A stretch of DNA of 64,000 nt. It comes from Anaerolineales bacterium (lineage in GTDB: Bacteria > Chloroflexota > Anaerolineae > JAAEKA01). Position numbers and translations under genes: made by a program. Positions 33,136 through 44,708 of the stretch are shown piece after piece (the first letter of the stretch is position 1; each line of letters begins with the position of its first letter). Location: positions 96,489 through 160,488 of the forward strand of contig JACKBI010000016.1 in assembly GCA_020634615.1 (NCBI GenBank), given 5' to 3'. Under the pieces are notes generated by a model that did not search any database, was not told the DNA's origin, and saw only the letters and a list, made by a program, of their open reading frames with translations.

Positions 33136-34041
33136 ATGCAAAAGTATCGGTTCATGATTCTATTGGCGCTGGTGGCGATCATTGCCACGGGATGTGCGCC
33201 ATTGTTTACGACTCCGCCCACGACGACAAGCGAAGCGCCCCCCAGTAATACCATCGACGCGACTTTCGTCTGCCCCGACGGCACGAGCCTGGACACTACC
33301 TTCGACAACACCGCCCACACTGTGACAGTTGCCCTGCCAGACGGCACGGTGACCCTGCCACAGGTCGAGTCTGCCGACGGCGGCAAATACAGCGACGGCA
33401 CGACCACCTTCTGGAACAAGGGCGACGAGGCGCTGGTCGAGGTCAGCGGCAACATCGTCTACCAGAACTGCACAACGCAGCCCGCCGGCGATACTTCCAA
33501 TGCACCGGCAAGCGATACCATCGAGGCGACCTTTGTCTGCCCCGATGGCACGAGCCTGGACACCGTCTTCGACAACAGCGCTCACACCGTGACGGTGACC
33601 ATGCCCCAGGGCACCGTCACCCTGCCGCAGGTCGAGTCGGCTGACGGCGCCAGGTACAGCAGCGGCACCATCACCTTCTGGAACAAGGGCGACGAGGCGA
33701 CCGTCGAGGTAGACGGCAAGCCGGTGTATCAGAACTGCACAACGCAGCCAGCCGATGGGACCTCCGCGGCGCCGGCCGACACAACCGCCGACGACAACAT
33801 CATCGACGCTACCTTTGTCTGCCCGGACGGCACCAGCCTGGACACTGTTTTCAACAACAACGACCACACGGCAACGGTCGCCTTGCCCGATGGCACAGTA
33901 ACCCTGCCACAGACTATCTCCGCCGACGGCGCCCGCTATAGCGACGGCACTACCACCATCTGGAACAAGGGCAACACACTTATGGTCCAGGTGAACGACG
34001 AGACAATCTTGCAGGACTGCGTTGCTCAGCCGGCCAGCTAG
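33136..34041 (+). CDS. Lipoprotein with three MliC-like lysozyme-inhibitor domains
   Basis: 301 residues. Signal MQKYRFMILLALVAIIA with lipobox ATGC. Three tandem repeats of about 95 residues follow, each with FVCPDGTSLDT near its start, VTLPQ-x(4)-ADG-x-YS in the middle, WNKG, and a closing QNC or QDC. This is the MliC pattern (F-x-C, SASG-x-YS, W-x-KG, Cys) for periplasmic or surface inhibitors of c-type lysozyme. The loop usually reading SASGARYS is S-ADG-ARYS here. DNA identity between domains is high, indicating recent duplication. Inhibition is inferred by family, not shown. Confidence 0.8.
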   Translation: MQKYRFMILLALVAIIATGCAPLFTTPPTTTSEAPPSNTIDATFVCPDGTSLDTTFDNTAHTVTVALPDGTVTLPQVESADGGKYSDGTTTFWNKGDEALVEVSGNIVYQNCTTQPAGDTSNAPASDTIEATFVCPDGTSLDTVFDNSAHTVTVTMPQGTVTLPQVESADGARYSSGTITFWNKGDEATVEVDGKPVYQNCTTQPADGTSAAPADTTADDNIIDATFVCPDGTSLDTVFNNNDHTATVALPDGTVTLPQTISADGARYSDGTTTIWNKGNTLMVQVNDETILQDCVAQPAS

Positions 34042-34100
34042 ATCCCGGCCTTGTTGGCAATAGCGTTCCCAACCCGCCCAGACTACCCTGACCACAGCAT

Positions 34101-34133
34101 CGCCGTCCGGCAAAATTGCCGGACGGCGATTTT
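34101..34133 (+). terminator. Terminator after the MliC lipoprotein
   Basis: Stem CGCCGTCCGGCAA/TTGCCGGACGGCG with an AA loop, followed by ATTTTG. It lies immediately before the ackA promoter. Confidence 0.85.
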
Positions 34134-34139
34134 GCGCCG

Positions 34140-34168
34140 TTGACCCGGAAAGCCACCTGTGTTACAAT
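34140..34168 (+). promoter_or_regulatory. ackA promoter
   Basis: TTGACC 34140-34145, a 17-bp spacer, and TACAAT 34163-34168. The leader to ATG 34308 is about 130 nt and lacks a clear ribosome site. Confidence 0.65.
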
Positions 34169-34307
34169 CCCACACCAGTCGCGACGTTCGCCGCAAATCA
34201 GTTCCGGGGGCACGATTTCAACAGGTAGCGCGCCTTTATTTGGCGTACACCGATCCCTTGTGAATAATGTAGGACTGCGCCTGTTACTCAGTCCCATCAC
34301 TAAAAAC

Positions 34308-35507
34308 ATGAAAATCCTTGTCATCAACTCGGGCAGTTCGTCCATCAAATACCAATGTTTTGACATGACGACTCAGGCGGTGCTGGCCACCGGCCTGGTT
34401 GAACGTATTGGCGAGCCGGCGGGCCGGCTGATCCATCGCCCGGCCGGTAAGCCGCAGGTCGAGCGCAACAACGCCATTCCAACTCACCGCGACGGCCTGG
34501 CGCAAGTGGCCGCGCTGCTGCTCGATCCGGTCGAGGGCATTATCGAGTCGCCCAACGAGATCAACGCGGTCGGCCACCGTGTCGTCCACGGCGGCGAACG
34601 TTTCAGCGCCCCGACGGTGATCGACGACGCGGTTCGCGAGACCATCCGCGACCTCGCGCCGCTCGCGCCGCTGCACAACCCACCCAACCTGGTGGGCATC
34701 GAGGTCGCGGGCGAGCTGTTCCCGGATGCGATCCAGGTCGCCGTCTTCGACACTGCATTTCATCAGACCATGCCACCGGAAGCGTATCGCTACGCCATCC
34801 CGGCTGCGCTGTACGACGAACACAAGATCCGCTCCTACGGCTTCCACGGCACCTCGCACCAGTACGTGACCGAGGTCGCGGCTCGCCATCTGGGCAAGCC
34901 GCTGGCCGACACCAACGTCATCACCGTGCATCTCGGCAACGGCTGTAGCATCACAGCCGTGCGCGGCGGCCAGTCGGTGGACACGTCCATGGGGTTCAGC
35001 CCGCTGGCCGGCCTGATCATGGGCACCCGCAGCGGCGACATCGACCCGGCGGTGGTGTTTTTCCTGCACGACAAGCTGGGCATGGCGGTCGGCGAGATCG
35101 ACCGGCTGCTCAACAAGCAAAGCGGCTTGCTGGGGCTGACCGGCGACAACGACCTGCGCGACATTCAGCGCCGTCACGAAGCGGGCGATGAGGCGGCTAC
35201 CCTCGCGCTGGCGATGTATGCCTACCGCGTCAGGAAATACATCGGCGCGTATTTTGCCGTGCTGGGTCGCGTCGATGCCGTGGTTTTCACCGCGGGCGTT
35301 GGACAGAACAGCGCGCTGGTGCGCCGGTTGGTCTGCGACGGGCTGGACGGGTTGGGCATCTACTTCGACGCCGCCAGGAACGAGGCCCGCAACGGCGATG
35401 ATGTGCGCGAGATCCATGCCGATGGCAGCCCGGTACGGGTGCTGGTGATCGCCACGGACGAAGAACTGGAGATCGCCCGCCAGACAGTCAGCGTGATCAG
35501 AGGCTGA
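34308..35507 (+). CDS. ackA: Acetate kinase
   Basis: 399 residues from ATG 34308; upstream frame is leader DNA. MKILVINSGSSSIKYQCFD start, AVGHRVVHGGERF, FDTAFHQTMP, SYGFHGTSHQYV, ITVHLGNGCSITAV and FTAGVGQNSALVRR are all standard. It interconverts acetyl phosphate + ADP and acetate + ATP. No pta is adjacent; the next genes encode pyruvate dehydrogenase, so acetyl-CoA overflow and acetate production are neighbours here. Confidence 0.96.
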   Translation: MKILVINSGSSSIKYQCFDMTTQAVLATGLVERIGEPAGRLIHRPAGKPQVERNNAIPTHRDGLAQVAALLLDPVEGIIESPNEINAVGHRVVHGGERFSAPTVIDDAVRETIRDLAPLAPLHNPPNLVGIEVAGELFPDAIQVAVFDTAFHQTMPPEAYRYAIPAALYDEHKIRSYGFHGTSHQYVTEVAARHLGKPLADTNVITVHLGNGCSITAVRGGQSVDTSMGFSPLAGLIMGTRSGDIDPAVVFFLHDKLGMAVGEIDRLLNKQSGLLGLTGDNDLRDIQRRHEAGDEAATLALAMYAYRVRKYIGAYFAVLGRVDAVVFTAGVGQNSALVRRLVCDGLDGLGIYFDAARNEARNGDDVREIHADGSPVRVLVIATDEELEIARQTVSVIRG

Positions 35508-35544
35508 GTGACAGACGACGGCGGCGAGTTGTGGTAGACTGCGA

Positions 35545-35579
35545 TGCAGGTTGCAGGTTGCAGGTTGCAGGTTGCAGGT
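35545..35579. repeat. (GCAGGTT)n heptamer repeat
   Basis: Five exact or near-exact 7-nt units between ackA and aceE. A shorter version (GGCAGGTTGCAGGTCGCAAG) lies at 39782-39801 after aceF. Confidence 0.9.
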
Positions 35580-35658
35580 CTGATCCGCGGTTCTCAGCCT
35601 GGTTGATAGCATATTTGTACGCAATGCGTTTATCAGTAATGACAGGGAGATAGAACTA

Positions 35659-38349
<2,691 letters not shown>

Positions 38350-38450
38350 CAGTGACCAGTAAACAGTATGCAGTGAACAGTAACCAGTGATCGGTGATCG
38401 GTTTTCCGATACTGTTTACTGATTACCGTTTACTGCTTACCGCCCCCACA
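38350..38450. repeat. Heptamer-type repeats between aceE and aceF
   Basis: Loose 7-nt units (CAGTGAC, CAGTAAAC, CAGTGAAC, CAGTGATC) and then their approximate complements (GTTTACT, GATTACC, GCTTACC). The two halves could form a long imperfect hairpin. Confidence 0.75.
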
Positions 38451-38462
38451 GAGGACCATGAA

Positions 38463-39776
38463 ATGACAACAGACTACAAACTGCCCGAGCTGGGCGAGAA
38501 CATCGTAAAGGCCACCATTGTCGGTGTGTTGGTCGGCGTTGGCGACGAGGTGACCATGGGCCAGGGCGTGCTGGAGGTCGAAACCGACAAGGCTGTGATC
38601 GAGGTGCCGTCGGAGTTGGCCGGTACGGTCTCCGCCGTACATGTGCGTGAGGGCCAGGAAATCGAGATCGGCCAGCTGCTGCTCACCATTGAGGAAAGCG
38701 GGACGACAGCTCAGCCTGTGGCAGCACCGGCAAAACCTGCGGCCGAGCCAGTTGCCAAAGCTGATGATGCACCCACGCCGCCACCGGCATCCGAATCCAA
38801 ACCAGCGGCCGCGCCTGAGCCGGTCCAGCCGGCGCCTCCGCCAGCTTCCGAGTCAACGCCGGTTTCGGAGGGAGAACTGGTAGCCGCCGCGCCGTCGGTG
38901 CGTCGCTTCGCCCGAGAACTGGGCGTGGATGTCAACGACGTCAAAGGAACCGGTCCCTATGGCCGTGTCACCATGGATGACGTCAAAACGCACGTGCGCG
39001 TCGGAGCGAGCAGTGCGGCGCCCCGCAGCACTGCCCAGCCAGCCGCTGAGTCTGCCGGCGAAATGACCAAATGGGGACCGGTCGAGCGGGAAAAGATGAG
39101 CAACGTGCGCCGCGCCACAGCCCGCACCATGGGCCAGGCCTGGTCAACAATCCCGATGGTCACGCAGTTCGACCGCGCCGACATCACCGATCTGGAGCAG
39201 ATGCGCAAGCAATACGGCCCGCGCGCCGAGGCAGCCGGCGGCAAGTTGACGCCAACCGCGATCATTCTCAAGGTCATCGGCGCGGCCCTGAAGCGCTTCC
39301 CGAAGTTCAATGCCAGCATCGACCTCGAACGCGAAGAAATCATCTACAAGCACTACGTCCACGTCGGAGTGGCGGTGGACACGGACCGCGGCCTGCTGGT
39401 TCCGGTGATCCGCGATGTGGACAAGAAAAACGTGATCACCCTCTCAGCCGAGTTGAACGCCATCGCCCAGAAGGCCAGGGACCGCAAGCTTTCGCTGGAC
39501 GAGATGCAGGGCGCAGGCTTCAGCATCTCCAACCTGGGCGGCATTGGCGGCACGAACTTCACACCGCTGGTCAGTGGAAGCGAGGTAGCGATCCTGGGCG
39601 TGGCCCGTGGCAGCACCGAGCCGGTCTGGATGGATGGACAATTCCAGCCGCGGCTGATGATGCCGCTTTCGCTGACCTACGACCACCGCCTGATCGACGG
39701 TGCGGACGGCGCGCGCTTCCTGCGCTGGGTGTGCGAGGCGCTGGAGAAGCCGTTTGTGCTGATGCTGGAGGGATAG
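38463..39776 (+). CDS. aceF: Dihydrolipoyl acetyltransferase E2 of pyruvate dehydrogenase
   Basis: 437 residues from ATG 38463; the longer upstream frame is repeat DNA. One lipoyl domain with modified Lys43 in VETDKAVIEV, an Ala/Pro-rich linker, an E1/E3-binding domain (APSVRRFARELGVDVNDVKG, then GPYGRVTMDDV), and the acyltransferase core ending in TYDHRLIDGADGARFL with the catalytic His. It moves the acetyl group to CoA. A single lipoyl domain is at the short end for the family. Confidence 0.95.
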   Translation: MTTDYKLPELGENIVKATIVGVLVGVGDEVTMGQGVLEVETDKAVIEVPSELAGTVSAVHVREGQEIEIGQLLLTIEESGTTAQPVAAPAKPAAEPVAKADDAPTPPPASESKPAAAPEPVQPAPPPASESTPVSEGELVAAAPSVRRFARELGVDVNDVKGTGPYGRVTMDDVKTHVRVGASSAAPRSTAQPAAESAGEMTKWGPVEREKMSNVRRATARTMGQAWSTIPMVTQFDRADITDLEQMRKQYGPRAEAAGGKLTPTAIILKVIGAALKRFPKFNASIDLEREEIIYKHYVHVGVAVDTDRGLLVPVIRDVDKKNVITLSAELNAIAQKARDRKLSLDEMQGAGFSISNLGGIGGTNFTPLVSGSEVAILGVARGSTEPVWMDGQFQPRLMMPLSLTYDHRLIDGADGARFLRWVCEALEKPFVLMLEG

Positions 39777-39877
39777 AGAGTGGCAGGTTGCAGGTCGCAA
39801 GTTGCATTCTGATCAGCGGCTTACTCTCGATTCGCGGTTCTCAGGCGGCAGGTTTCGAATAAGAATGGAAACAAATT

Positions 39878-41299
39878 ATGACTGATTCAACAATTACCAC
39901 CCAGGTTGTCGTCCTCGGCGGCGGGCCGGGCGGCTATCCGGCGGCCTTCAAGGCGGCCGATCTTGGTTTGGATGTGACGCTGGTGGACATGGAGAAGAAC
40001 CCCGGGGGTGTTTGCCTCTACCGCGGCTGCATTCCCAGCAAGGCGCTGCTGCACGTAGCCAAGGTGCTCAACGAGGCCAAGGAAGCCAGCGAGCTGGGGA
40101 TCAATTTCGGCGAGCCAACCATCGACCTCAACCAATTGCGCAACTTCAAGGACAAGGTTGTGACACAGCTGACCGGCGGCGTCGGTCTGCTGTCCAGGCA
40201 GCGCAAGGTGCGTTTCGTGCAAGGCCGCGGTGAGTTCGTGGACAATCGGACGCTCGCTGTGACGCAGGGTGATGGAAGCACACTACAAATCACCTTCGAG
40301 TACGCCATCGTCGCGACCGGCTCGCGACCGACAGTGATCCCCGCTTTTGACCTCGGCTCCGAACGCATCATGGATTCAACGTCTGCACTGACATTGCCAG
40401 ACATCCCTGAGACCATGCTGGTAGTCGGCGGGGGCTACATCGGGCTGGAACTGGGCACCGTCTACGCAGCGTTGGGCAGCAAGGTGACGGTGGTCGAGAT
40501 GCTGCCGCGCCTCCTGTCTACCGGCGACGAGGATCTGGTGCAGGTGCTGGCGCGCCAGCTCGAAACGCGTTTCGAAAAGATCATGGTCAACACGCAGGTG
40601 CTGGGCATGGAAGAGGTGGCGGAAGGCATCCGCGTCCGCTTCCGCAGCCCGCAGGGCGACCCATTTGAGCAGGTTTTCGACCGGATTCTGATCTCGGTGG
40701 GGCGCAAGCCGAACTCGGCCGGACTGGGCCTGGAGACTCTGGGCGTTGCGGTGGACAACAAGGGCTTTATCCCGGTCGATGCGCAACGGCGCACCAACGT
40801 GTCCAACATTTTCGCTGTCGGCGACGTGGCCGGCGAGCCGATGCTGGCCCACAAGGCAACGCGGGAGGGGCATGTGGCCGCTGAAGCCATTGCCGGCCAT
40901 CCCACAGCTTTCGATCCGCAGGCGATCCCCGCGGTGGTGTTCACCGATCCCGAGGTCGCCTGGTGCGGTCTCACTGAGATGGGCGCCGAGGCGCAGAAGC
41001 GCCCGGTACGTGTGGCCCGCTTCCCGTGGGGCGCTTCGGGCCGGGCAACGACTCTGGGCCGCAGCGACGGCATGACCAAGCTGGTCATCGACTCGGTCAA
41101 CGAGCGTGTCCTGGGAGTCGGCATCGTCGGCACCAACGCCGGCGAGTTGATCTCGGAAGGCGTGCTGGCCGTGGAGATGGGCGCAACCGTGGCCGACCTT
41201 GAGCTGACCATCCATCCGCACCCGACCCTGTCGGAAACGGTGATGGAGTCGGCCGAGTCGGTCTATGGGCAGAGCACGCACGTGTATAAGCGGAAGTAA
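39878..41299 (+). CDS. lpdA: Dihydrolipoyl dehydrogenase E3
   Basis: 473 residues. FAD motif VLGGGPGGYPAAFKA, redox pair Cys46 and Cys51 in GGVCLYRGCIPSKALLH, NAD motif MLVVGGGYIGLELGTVYAALG, FAVGDVAGEPMLAHKA and the dimer-interface HPHPTLSE with the active His-Glu. The usual GGTCLNVGC is varied to GGVCLYRGC. It reoxidises dihydrolipoamide for the complex encoded by the two genes before it. Confidence 0.96.
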   Translation: MTDSTITTQVVVLGGGPGGYPAAFKAADLGLDVTLVDMEKNPGGVCLYRGCIPSKALLHVAKVLNEAKEASELGINFGEPTIDLNQLRNFKDKVVTQLTGGVGLLSRQRKVRFVQGRGEFVDNRTLAVTQGDGSTLQITFEYAIVATGSRPTVIPAFDLGSERIMDSTSALTLPDIPETMLVVGGGYIGLELGTVYAALGSKVTVVEMLPRLLSTGDEDLVQVLARQLETRFEKIMVNTQVLGMEEVAEGIRVRFRSPQGDPFEQVFDRILISVGRKPNSAGLGLETLGVAVDNKGFIPVDAQRRTNVSNIFAVGDVAGEPMLAHKATREGHVAAEAIAGHPTAFDPQAIPAVVFTDPEVAWCGLTEMGAEAQKRPVRVARFPWGASGRATTLGRSDGMTKLVIDSVNERVLGVGIVGTNAGELISEGVLAVEMGATVADLELTIHPHPTLSETVMESAESVYGQSTHVYKRK

Positions 41300-41315
41300 C
41301 AGCCGAGTCTTGCCG

Positions 41316-41374
41316 CGAATGACGCGAATTGCACGAATTGCCGGATCGGCAATTCGTGCAATTCGCGTCATTCG
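41316..41374. terminator. 28-bp perfect stem-loop after lpdA
   Basis: Arms 41316-41343 and 41347-41374 are exact complements with a GAT loop. The arm is built from CGAATGACGCG and AATTGCACGAATTGCC units. No T-run follows directly, so it may be a repeat that also stabilises or ends the pdh mRNA. Confidence 0.8.
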
Positions 41375-41498
41375 CGTAATTCGTGGCTGTTCTTCTCACC
41401 GGCTGACAAGATGTCACATCGCAACATAAGTGCTCCCCTCAGGCAATTGCCATGCCTGCTACATTGGGAATCCAGCGAGGTAATCGGTGTGACAGGTA

Positions 41499-41906
41499 CT
41501 ACTGACTGTCGTCATCGCCTAAAGCACGGATCACCCCATCCAAGGTGAGTAAGCTCGCCGCATAGAATCTAGCAGTCGCAACGATAATGCGGTCGTGGAT
41601 CTCGGATATTCCTTCGACCCGCAATGTTTCGTCGAAGACAGCGGCTCCAAACTCAACGATCTCGAACTCAGGCTCATCGCGTACCAACTGATAGAGCTGA
41701 CGAAAATCGAACTCGACTCGCCCTTTGGTTGCAACATTGAGAGCCTCTGCCAAGACGATCGTGGGGATCAGCAAGCGTCCACCTTCACGTCGCACTCGAT
41801 CAACAATATCCCGCAGTTCATCCGACAAACGCTTGTTGCCGGTGAAGTACCAGATCAGAACATGGGTGTCCAAGACACAGAGCAGGGAACCCTCTCCCTC
41901 ACTCAT
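41499..41906 (-). CDS. PIN-domain toxin (VapC-like)
   Basis: 135 residues; ATG 41906 overlaps the antitoxin stop (ATGA). The PIN acidic residues fit the family: Asp in LLCVLDTHVLIWYF, Glu in IVLAEALNV, Asp in GISEIHDRIIVATA and Asp in LLTLDGVI. Such toxins are Mg-dependent RNases, often cutting tRNA. Normal length. Confidence 0.88.
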   Translation of the reverse strand: MSEGEGSLLCVLDTHVLIWYFTGNKRLSDELRDIVDRVRREGGRLLIPTIVLAEALNVATKGRVEFDFRQLYQLVRDEPEFEIVEFGAAVFDETLRVEGISEIHDRIIVATARFYAASLLTLDGVIRALGDDDSQ

Positions 41907-42124
41907 AGATCCTCCAATGAGCGAAAAAGGTCGCGCTGAGCCTCGTCGATCATCTCAGCCGTGATATCCCCTGCACGCACGCTGCCAAAGAGTGACGGTT
42001 TGGGCTGAAGCGTTGCCGGCTGGGCGGCTACCCCGCGCAACAGATCGCGCCGCAACTGCTCAACCTCACGACTGAGAACATCCACTCTCCGCAACATGGT
42101 ATCCAGACTGGCATGGTCGATCAT
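41903..42124 (-). CDS. Antitoxin partner of the PIN toxin
   Basis: 73 residues from ATG 42124 with GAGGAG 7 nt upstream. The N-terminal half is a coiled, leucine-rich helix (MLRRVDVLSREVEQLRRDLL); the C-terminal part (GSVRAGDITAEMIDEAQRDLF) resembles the toxin-wrapping end of many antitoxins. No typical AbrB or RHH fold was recognised. Position, overlap and order support the antitoxin assignment. Confidence 0.75.
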   Translation of the reverse strand: MIDHASLDTMLRRVDVLSREVEQLRRDLLRGVAAQPATLQPKPSLFGSVRAGDITAEMIDEAQRDLFRSLEDL

Positions 42125-42174
42125 ATGGGTCTCCTCAAACAGAATCCATCTCCCTGTAATCACACTGCGCACCT

Positions 42175-42203
42175 ATTATATCCTTGCCAAGGGGCATTGT
42201 CTA
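42175..42203 (-). promoter_or_regulatory. Promoter of the toxin-antitoxin pair
   Basis: On the minus strand, TAGACA, a 17-bp spacer, and TATAAT (42180-42175). The spacer holds the short palindrome CCTTGCCAAGG (42182-42192), which could be an autoregulatory site. Divergent from the TetR promoter. Confidence 0.65.
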
Positions 42204-42222
42204 GCTACAATCTGCAACCAAT

Positions 42223-42251
42223 TTGACGGCTGATCGCGGGCGTGATATGAT
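42223..42251 (+). promoter_or_regulatory. Promoter of the TetR-family regulator
   Basis: TTGACG 42223-42228, a 17-bp spacer, and TATGAT 42246-42251. The predicted +1 lies inside the operator that follows at once. Confidence 0.75.
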
Positions 42252-42283
42252 GTGACCAGGTGGTCACGTGACCGCTAAGTCAC
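42252..42283. promoter_or_regulatory. Tandem 16-bp operator for the TetR regulator
   Basis: GTGACCAGGTGGTCAC (perfect 7-bp inverted repeat) is followed directly by GTGACCGCTAAGTCAC. Both fit GTGAC-N6-GTCAC and abut with 16-bp periodicity, just downstream of the -10 hexamer. This suits two TetR dimers that block initiation. Confidence 0.75.
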
Positions 42284-42301
42284 ATAGCGCTGGGTTCTCT
42301 G

Positions 42302-42940
42302 ATGCCGAAAGAAACCTTCTTCAATCTGCCTGACGACAAGCGATCCTTGATCTGCGATGTTGCGATCGAGGAGTTTACGGAGTATTTGTACGACCAGGCC
42401 AGCGTCAACCGGATCGTGGCCAAGGCCGGCATCGCCAAAGGCAGCTTCTATCAATACTTTGAGGACAAGAAGGATCTGTACATGTATGTGCTACAGGTCA
42501 TAGCCGAGAAAAAGCTGGAGTATATTTCGCCCGTCATGCGAAATCCCTACCAGCACGACATCTTCACGCTGCTGCGAGAGGTCTACCTGTCGGGTATTCA
42601 GTTTGCTGCGAACCATCCTGACTACGCGGAAATCGGCACCAAGCTGTTACAAAGCAAGAACTCGCCAATTTTCGACCAAGTGGTGGACGAAAACCTGCCT
42701 GCGGCCAATGACATGTTTGAAGCACTTCTGGCACGAGCTGTCGAACGAGGCGAGATCAAGGCGGACACAGATGTCAAGCTGTTCGCCTACATGATTTCGT
42801 CGATGACCGCCGTGGTTTCAAGCTACTACGTAGAGAATGTCGCAACGACCTACGGGGACGAACTGATGGAAACGGTGGACAAGTTCCTCGATTTCCTCAA
42901 ACATGGCCTGGGCACTGACAGTTCCCAGTTATCGAGATAG
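42302..42940 (+). CDS. TetR/AcrR family transcriptional regulator
   Basis: 212 residues. The N-terminal HTH is visible in ASVNRIVAKAGIAKGSFYQYFEDKKDLY. The C-terminal ligand domain is all helical (IFTLLREVYLSGIQFAANHPDY, AYMISSMTAVVSSYYVENV). It lies 73 nt before an ABC-2 exporter on the same strand and probably controls both itself and the exporter. The operator overlaps its own promoter. Inducer unknown. Confidence 0.92.
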   Translation: MPKETFFNLPDDKRSLICDVAIEEFTEYLYDQASVNRIVAKAGIAKGSFYQYFEDKKDLYMYVLQVIAEKKLEYISPVMRNPYQHDIFTLLREVYLSGIQFAANHPDYAEIGTKLLQSKNSPIFDQVVDENLPAANDMFEALLARAVERGEIKADTDVKLFAYMISSMTAVVSSYYVENVATTYGDELMETVDKFLDFLKHGLGTDSSQLSR

Positions 42941-43013
42941 ATGGCCTCAAATGACGAGGTCAATCCGGGCAAGAACGCTTGCCCGCTGAGTTCCGATTCA
43001 CAGGAGTTCACAA

Positions 43014-43886
43014 ATGAACGTCATAGAAGTCAACAAGCTGACCAAGTATTACGGCAAAGCCAAGGGTATCGACGGCGTCTCCTTTGCCGTGGATGAAGGG
43101 GAAATATTTGGCTTCATCGGTCCCAATGGCGCCGGGAAATCAACCACAATCCGGCTGTTTTTGTCACTTATCTATCCCACCTCTGGCGAAGCCAAAATCT
43201 TCGGCAAGGACTGCATCAAGTACGGCCCGGAAATTCGCCGCGACATTGGCTATCTGCCCTCCGAGGTTTTCTACTATGAAGGGATGAAGGTCATCGACCT
43301 GCTCAACTATTCTGCCAGTTTCTATGACAAGGACTGTTCCAGGCGCATTGCGGAGCTGGCCGACATCATGGAGCTGGACCTGAAGCGCAAGATCAACGAC
43401 CTGTCGTACGGCAACAAGAAGAAGGTGGGCATCGTCCAGGGTCTCCTGCACCAGCCCAAGCTGATTGTTTTGGATGAGCCAACCAGCGGCCTTGATCCGC
43501 TGATCCAGCGCAAATTCTTTGATCTGATCCGGGACGAAAACGCACGTGGCGCGACCGTTTTCTTCTCATCGCACATCCTGGGCGAGGTGCAGAAGATGTG
43601 CAACCGGGTGGCGATCATCAAGGACGGCGGCATCATCAACATCCAGGACATCAAGACGCTTCAGAAGGATAACTACAAGCGAATCGTGGTTGAAGGCGCC
43701 GATCTTGACGAAGGACGTTTCAATCTGGATGGCGTGACCAATCTGGAGCGGGAGAACGGTGCGATTCGTTTCTATTACAAGGGCGATATCAACAAGCTGA
43801 TGCGTCTCATCAGTGAGAGCGAAGTCTCTGACGTGACGATCGAAGAACCTACCCTTGAAGAGATCTTCATGCACTACTACGAATAG
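43014..43886 (+). CDS. ABC-2 transporter ATP-binding protein
   Basis: 290 residues. Walker A GPNGAGKST, signature LSYGNKKKVGIVQGL (LSYGN form), Walker B LIVLDEPTSGLDPL and switch His in FFSSHILGEV. The C-terminal 80 residues form the usual extension of drug or lantibiotic exporters (BcrA-like). Two permeases follow with 9-nt gaps. Lysine- and asparagine-rich text compared with neighbours could hint at transfer, for instance from Firmicutes. Confidence 0.94.
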   Translation: MNVIEVNKLTKYYGKAKGIDGVSFAVDEGEIFGFIGPNGAGKSTTIRLFLSLIYPTSGEAKIFGKDCIKYGPEIRRDIGYLPSEVFYYEGMKVIDLLNYSASFYDKDCSRRIAELADIMELDLKRKINDLSYGNKKKVGIVQGLLHQPKLIVLDEPTSGLDPLIQRKFFDLIRDENARGATVFFSSHILGEVQKMCNRVAIIKDGGIINIQDIKTLQKDNYKRIVVEGADLDEGRFNLDGVTNLERENGAIRFYYKGDINKLMRLISESEVSDVTIEEPTLEEIFMHYYE

Positions 43887-43895
43887 GCGAGGACT

Positions 43896-44699
43896 ATGAA
43901 CATCTACAAGCACGAATTCAAGATGAGTATCAAGTCCGTCGTCATCTGGTCGATAGCGGTGGCGATGCTGATTTTAGTTTTCATGGCCATCTTTAGCGCC
44001 ATTGCCCCGCAGGCTGCGCTCCTGAACGAGGCGATGGCCCAGATGCCGCCGGAACTGCTGATGGCCTTTGGCATGACGGGGATGGACCTGGCCACGGTTT
44101 TGGGCTTCTATGGACTGGCCTTCACCTTCATTCAGATCTGCATCGCGCTGCAGGCCGCCAACTATGGCTTCTCACTGGTCTCAGTCGAGGAGACCGACAT
44201 GACGGCTGACTTTTTGCTGGCCAAGCCGATCAGCCGGCCGCGGATTCTGACCGACAAGCTGCTGTCAGCCATTACCGGCCTCACGATCACCAATCTCGTG
44301 GTGTGGATCACCAGCCTGGTGCTTGTCAATGTCTACGCCGGCGGGCAACCGTTCGATACCAGGACCCTGTTGCTGCTGCTGCTGAGCATCGCGGTCTTCC
44401 AACTGGTTTTCCTGACGGTCGGCATGTTGATCTCGTTGCTGGTGAAGCGCGTGCGCAACGTCATAGCTTTCTCAATGGCGCTTGTCTTCGGCATGTACGT
44501 GCTGAGCGCCTTTGGCAGCATGCTGGGCGATGATAAGCTCGATGTCATCACGCCGTTCAAGCATTTCGACCCAAACTACATCATCAGCCACGGAGCCTAC
44601 GACCTGCCGATGGTGCTGATCAGCGTAGCCTTCATCCTGATCTCTGTGGTCGGCAGCTATCGACTGTACACGAGACGTAACATCCAGACGGCGATGTAA
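43896..44699 (+). CDS. ABC-2 transporter permease, first subunit
   Basis: 267 residues with six hydrophobic spans (VIWSIAVAMLILVFMAIFS near the start; FTFIQICIALQAANYG; LTITNLVVWITSLVLV; IAVFQLVFLTVGMLISLL; IAFSMALVFGMYVLSAFG; VLISVAFILISVVGSY). The cytosolic elements EETDMTADFLLAKPISR are typical of this family. Pairs with the second permease to form the channel. Confidence 0.9.
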   Translation: MNIYKHEFKMSIKSVVIWSIAVAMLILVFMAIFSAIAPQAALLNEAMAQMPPELLMAFGMTGMDLATVLGFYGLAFTFIQICIALQAANYGFSLVSVEETDMTADFLLAKPISRPRILTDKLLSAITGLTITNLVVWITSLVLVNVYAGGQPFDTRTLLLLLLSIAVFQLVFLTVGMLISLLVKRVRNVIAFSMALVFGMYVLSAFGSMLGDDKLDVITPFKHFDPNYIISHGAYDLPMVLISVAFILISVVGSYRLYTRRNIQTAM

Positions 44700-44708
44700 G
44701 GAGATGCA

